From the NCBI RefSeq assembly GCF_003097355.1, contig NZ_PYUI01000004.1, forward strand, positions 62,001 to 126,000: a stretch of DNA of 64,000 nucleotides, in the 5' to 3' direction. The DNA comes from Arthrobacter sp. H-02-3. GTDB lineage: Bacteria; Actinomycetota; Actinomycetes; Actinomycetales; Micrococcaceae. Both the position numbers and the translations under genes were made by a program. Positions within the stretch are counted from its first letter, which is position 1, and every line of letters starts with the position of its first letter. The notes below the pieces were generated by a model. That model was given only the letters and a program-made list of their open reading frames with translations. It ran no database searches and was not told the origin of the DNA. Below, piece after piece: positions 62,959 to 64,000 of this stretch.

Positions 62959-62992
62959 GGCCGTGGTCCGGTTCGCCGGACCACGGCCTTTC
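62959..62992 (+). terminator. Rho-independent terminator of phoH with UUCG loop
   Basis: A 13-bp perfect stem (GGCCGTGGTCCGG and complement) closes a TTCG tetraloop, followed by TTTC. Confidence 0.92.
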
Positions 62993-63272
62993 GCCGTCGC
63001 TTAGCGCAGAGGTCCCTTCCCAAGGCTCGCAAGCTCGCCTCGGGGCCCTCGGGACGCTGCTTACGGCGCATGGGGACCACCTGCGGTCGCTGGGCGACCT
63101 CCGCGGTCCGATGCGTCGCGATGCGCTCCTTTACGAAAGACCGCGTCCCGGCTGGTGGGCGTCTCACCTTCGGGGCTGCGGTGTCCCGCTAAGGAGCGCA
63201 TCGCCGACCAAAGCGAAGCGAAGGTCGCCCAGCGACCGCAGCGCAGCGACGGGAGGTGTCTAAGCGACGGCG
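62992..63272. repeat. 281-bp inverted-repeat element (MITE-like)
   Basis: The ends CGCCGTCGCTTAG and CTAAGCGACGGCG are perfect 13-bp inverted repeats. Inside, two inverted ~50-bp segments (63085-63133 and 63191-63243) share GCGGTCGCTGGGCGACCT and GCGATGCGCTCCTT. No intact gene. The remaining bases to 63302 show nothing. Confidence 0.7.
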
Positions 63273-63302
63273 GGGCGCCGTAGCCACGACCCGGGAGACG
63301 GG

Positions 63303-63953
63303 TTATTTCTGAATACCCAGGTACTTTGCTGTTGCTTCGTGGCCGTTTACCTGCAGGGTCCAGTCGGGGCGCTTGAAGGTGGCCGGGGTCAGGCGGACCT
63401 TTTGGACTTCCTGGGGCTGGCCGCCCCAGACGGCGCGGGTGACTCCGTTGGGTTCGTAGCCGAGGGAGCGGGAGACGCCGAGGGACTGCTGGTTCCAGAC
63501 GGCGGCTTCGGATTCTGCGAGTTCGGCGCCGAGGTAGTCGAAGGCGTAGAGCGCGACGGCGGCACGCATTTCCGTGCCGAGGCCGCGGCCCTGGGCGCTT
63601 TGGCGGAGCCAGGATCCCGTGCTGACGGTCTTCAGGGTGCTGAAGGCCTTGGCCGCGACGTCCTGGCAGCCGACGAAGTCGCCGTCGTGCCAGATGCCGA
63701 GCAGGATGGTCCAGTCCCCGGGCGTCATGCTGCTGCGGCACCGCCAGTACCACTGCGCCATGTTGGTCCCGAGCTCGTGGGGCGGGGCGTCGGTCCACGG
63801 GGTGCTGAAGGGGCTCCGGCCCGGCTCGTGCACGCCGCTGAGGGCGGCCCCGATAGCGGCCGGAATGTCCTCGTCCCGGACAGGGCGCAGCGTCAGGCGC
63901 GGCGTGGTCAGGTTCAGTCCGAACGGGGGCCAGTAGTCGGCGGGCGAAGTCAT
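63303..63953 (-). CDS. GNAT family N-acetyltransferase
   Basis: A 216-residue RimJ/RimL-type acetyltransferase: LTTPRLTLRPVRDEDIPAAI at the N-terminus, ILLGIWHDGDFVGCQDVAAKAF, the acetyl-CoA loop SWLRQSAQGRGLGTEMRAAVALYAF, and EAAVWNQQSLGVSRSLGYEPNGVTRAVWGGQP. Substrate unknown. ATG 63953 has a -10 box TAGGCT 7 nt before it. Confidence 0.9.
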   Translation of the reverse strand: MTSPADYWPPFGLNLTTPRLTLRPVRDEDIPAAIGAALSGVHEPGRSPFSTPWTDAPPHELGTNMAQWYWRCRSSMTPGDWTILLGIWHDGDFVGCQDVAAKAFSTLKTVSTGSWLRQSAQGRGLGTEMRAAVALYAFDYLGAELAESEAAVWNQQSLGVSRSLGYEPNGVTRAVWGGQPQEVQKVRLTPATFKRPDWTLQVNGHEATAKYLGIQK

Positions 63954-63960
63954 CGCAGGA

Positions 63961-63966
63961 AGCCTA
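63961..63966 (-). promoter_or_regulatory. -10 box for leaderless GNAT gene
   Basis: TAGGCT on minus, 7 nt before ATG 63953. The last bases of the window to 64000 show no feature. Confidence 0.55.
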
Positions 63967-64000
63967 ACGGTACCGGGCCGGGGATGCCAGTCACGCCGCG

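Noticed and set aside
62955-63263. 102-codon frame in the inverted-repeat element
   Set aside because: It lies within the terminator and the inverted repeats, whose symmetry makes open frames on both strands; no ribosome-binding site.

Overview
The window is 64 kb of high-GC chromosomal DNA from an actinobacterium, most likely a member of the Micrococcaceae (Arthrobacter or Pseudarthrobacter type). The evidence is gene content: mycothiol S-conjugate amidase (mca) beside a DUF4307 gene and greA, an eno-ftsB/divIC-DUF501-ppx run, a four-gene sdhCDAB operon, a mycosin-like protease, a PIN-PhoH protein and GTG/TTG starts. At least 14 genes have a TANNNT-type -10 box ending only 6-7 nt before the start codon, which implies leaderless mRNAs. 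I see no prophage, insertion sequence, CRISPR array or rRNA. The species call is inference from family knowledge, not a database match.

Layout. 1-8 kb: the end of folD, an ABC-2 exporter operon (one ATPase, two permeases), a VOC protein, xthA, trpS, a 2'-5' RNA ligase-like protein and a BrkB/YihY membrane protein. 8-12.5 kb (minus strand): an alpha/beta hydrolase and sdhCDAB. 12.7-17.5 kb: mannose-1-phosphate guanylyltransferase, an M20 amidohydrolase, and an organic-peroxide module (ohrR, ohr, NADP-dependent oxidoreductase) behind a striking triple operator. 17.8-28.9 kb: a nucleoside uptake and salvage region (BMP-type lipoprotein, ATPase, two permeases, cytidine deaminase, thymidine phosphorylase), followed by two DedA proteins, adenosine deaminase and MazG. 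29-37.3 kb: enolase, a FtsB/DivIC-like protein, DUF501, Ppx/GppA, a mycosin-like protease, a type II NADH dehydrogenase behind a Rex-like site, an ACT-GNAT fusion, and a tRNA with anticodon UAA. 37.5-44 kb: a branched-chain amino acid ABC transporter split into two convergent units (binding protein on plus, livHMGF on minus), each with a CRP/GlxR-like site. 44-46.5 kb: a secreted LamG-like protein and a Bax inhibitor-1 protein. 46.5-54.7 kb: thiolase, galK/galM, an AI-2E family transporter, threonine dehydratase, a rhomboid, greA and DUF4307. 54.8-64 kb: mca, a small membrane protein, a YyaL-like protein, a HAD hydrolase, a hemolysin III/PAQR protein, an isoprenyl diphosphate synthase, PhoH and a GNAT acetyltransferase.

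How the genes work together. The nucleoside transporter brings in nucleosides that Cdd, DeoA and Add deaminate or cleave. SDH and NDH-2 both feed the quinone pool. OhrR/Ohr and the mycothiol amidase handle peroxide and electrophile stress. GalM and GalK start the Leloir pathway.

The less expected content is mostly intergenic: (i) three end-to-end 15-bp OhrR-type boxes forming a near-perfect 47-bp palindrome; (ii) several short tandem arrays with 13-17 bp periods, two of which run through the stop codon of the gene before them; (iii) a dispersed ~82-bp element with shared ends, two copies of which differ by a compensatory stem change; (iv) a ~281-bp inverted-repeat element; and (v) three ~175-190 bp direct repeats beside the liv genes. 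No single locus is clearly a new defence or biosynthetic system. The repeat families and the regulatory architecture are the best leads.
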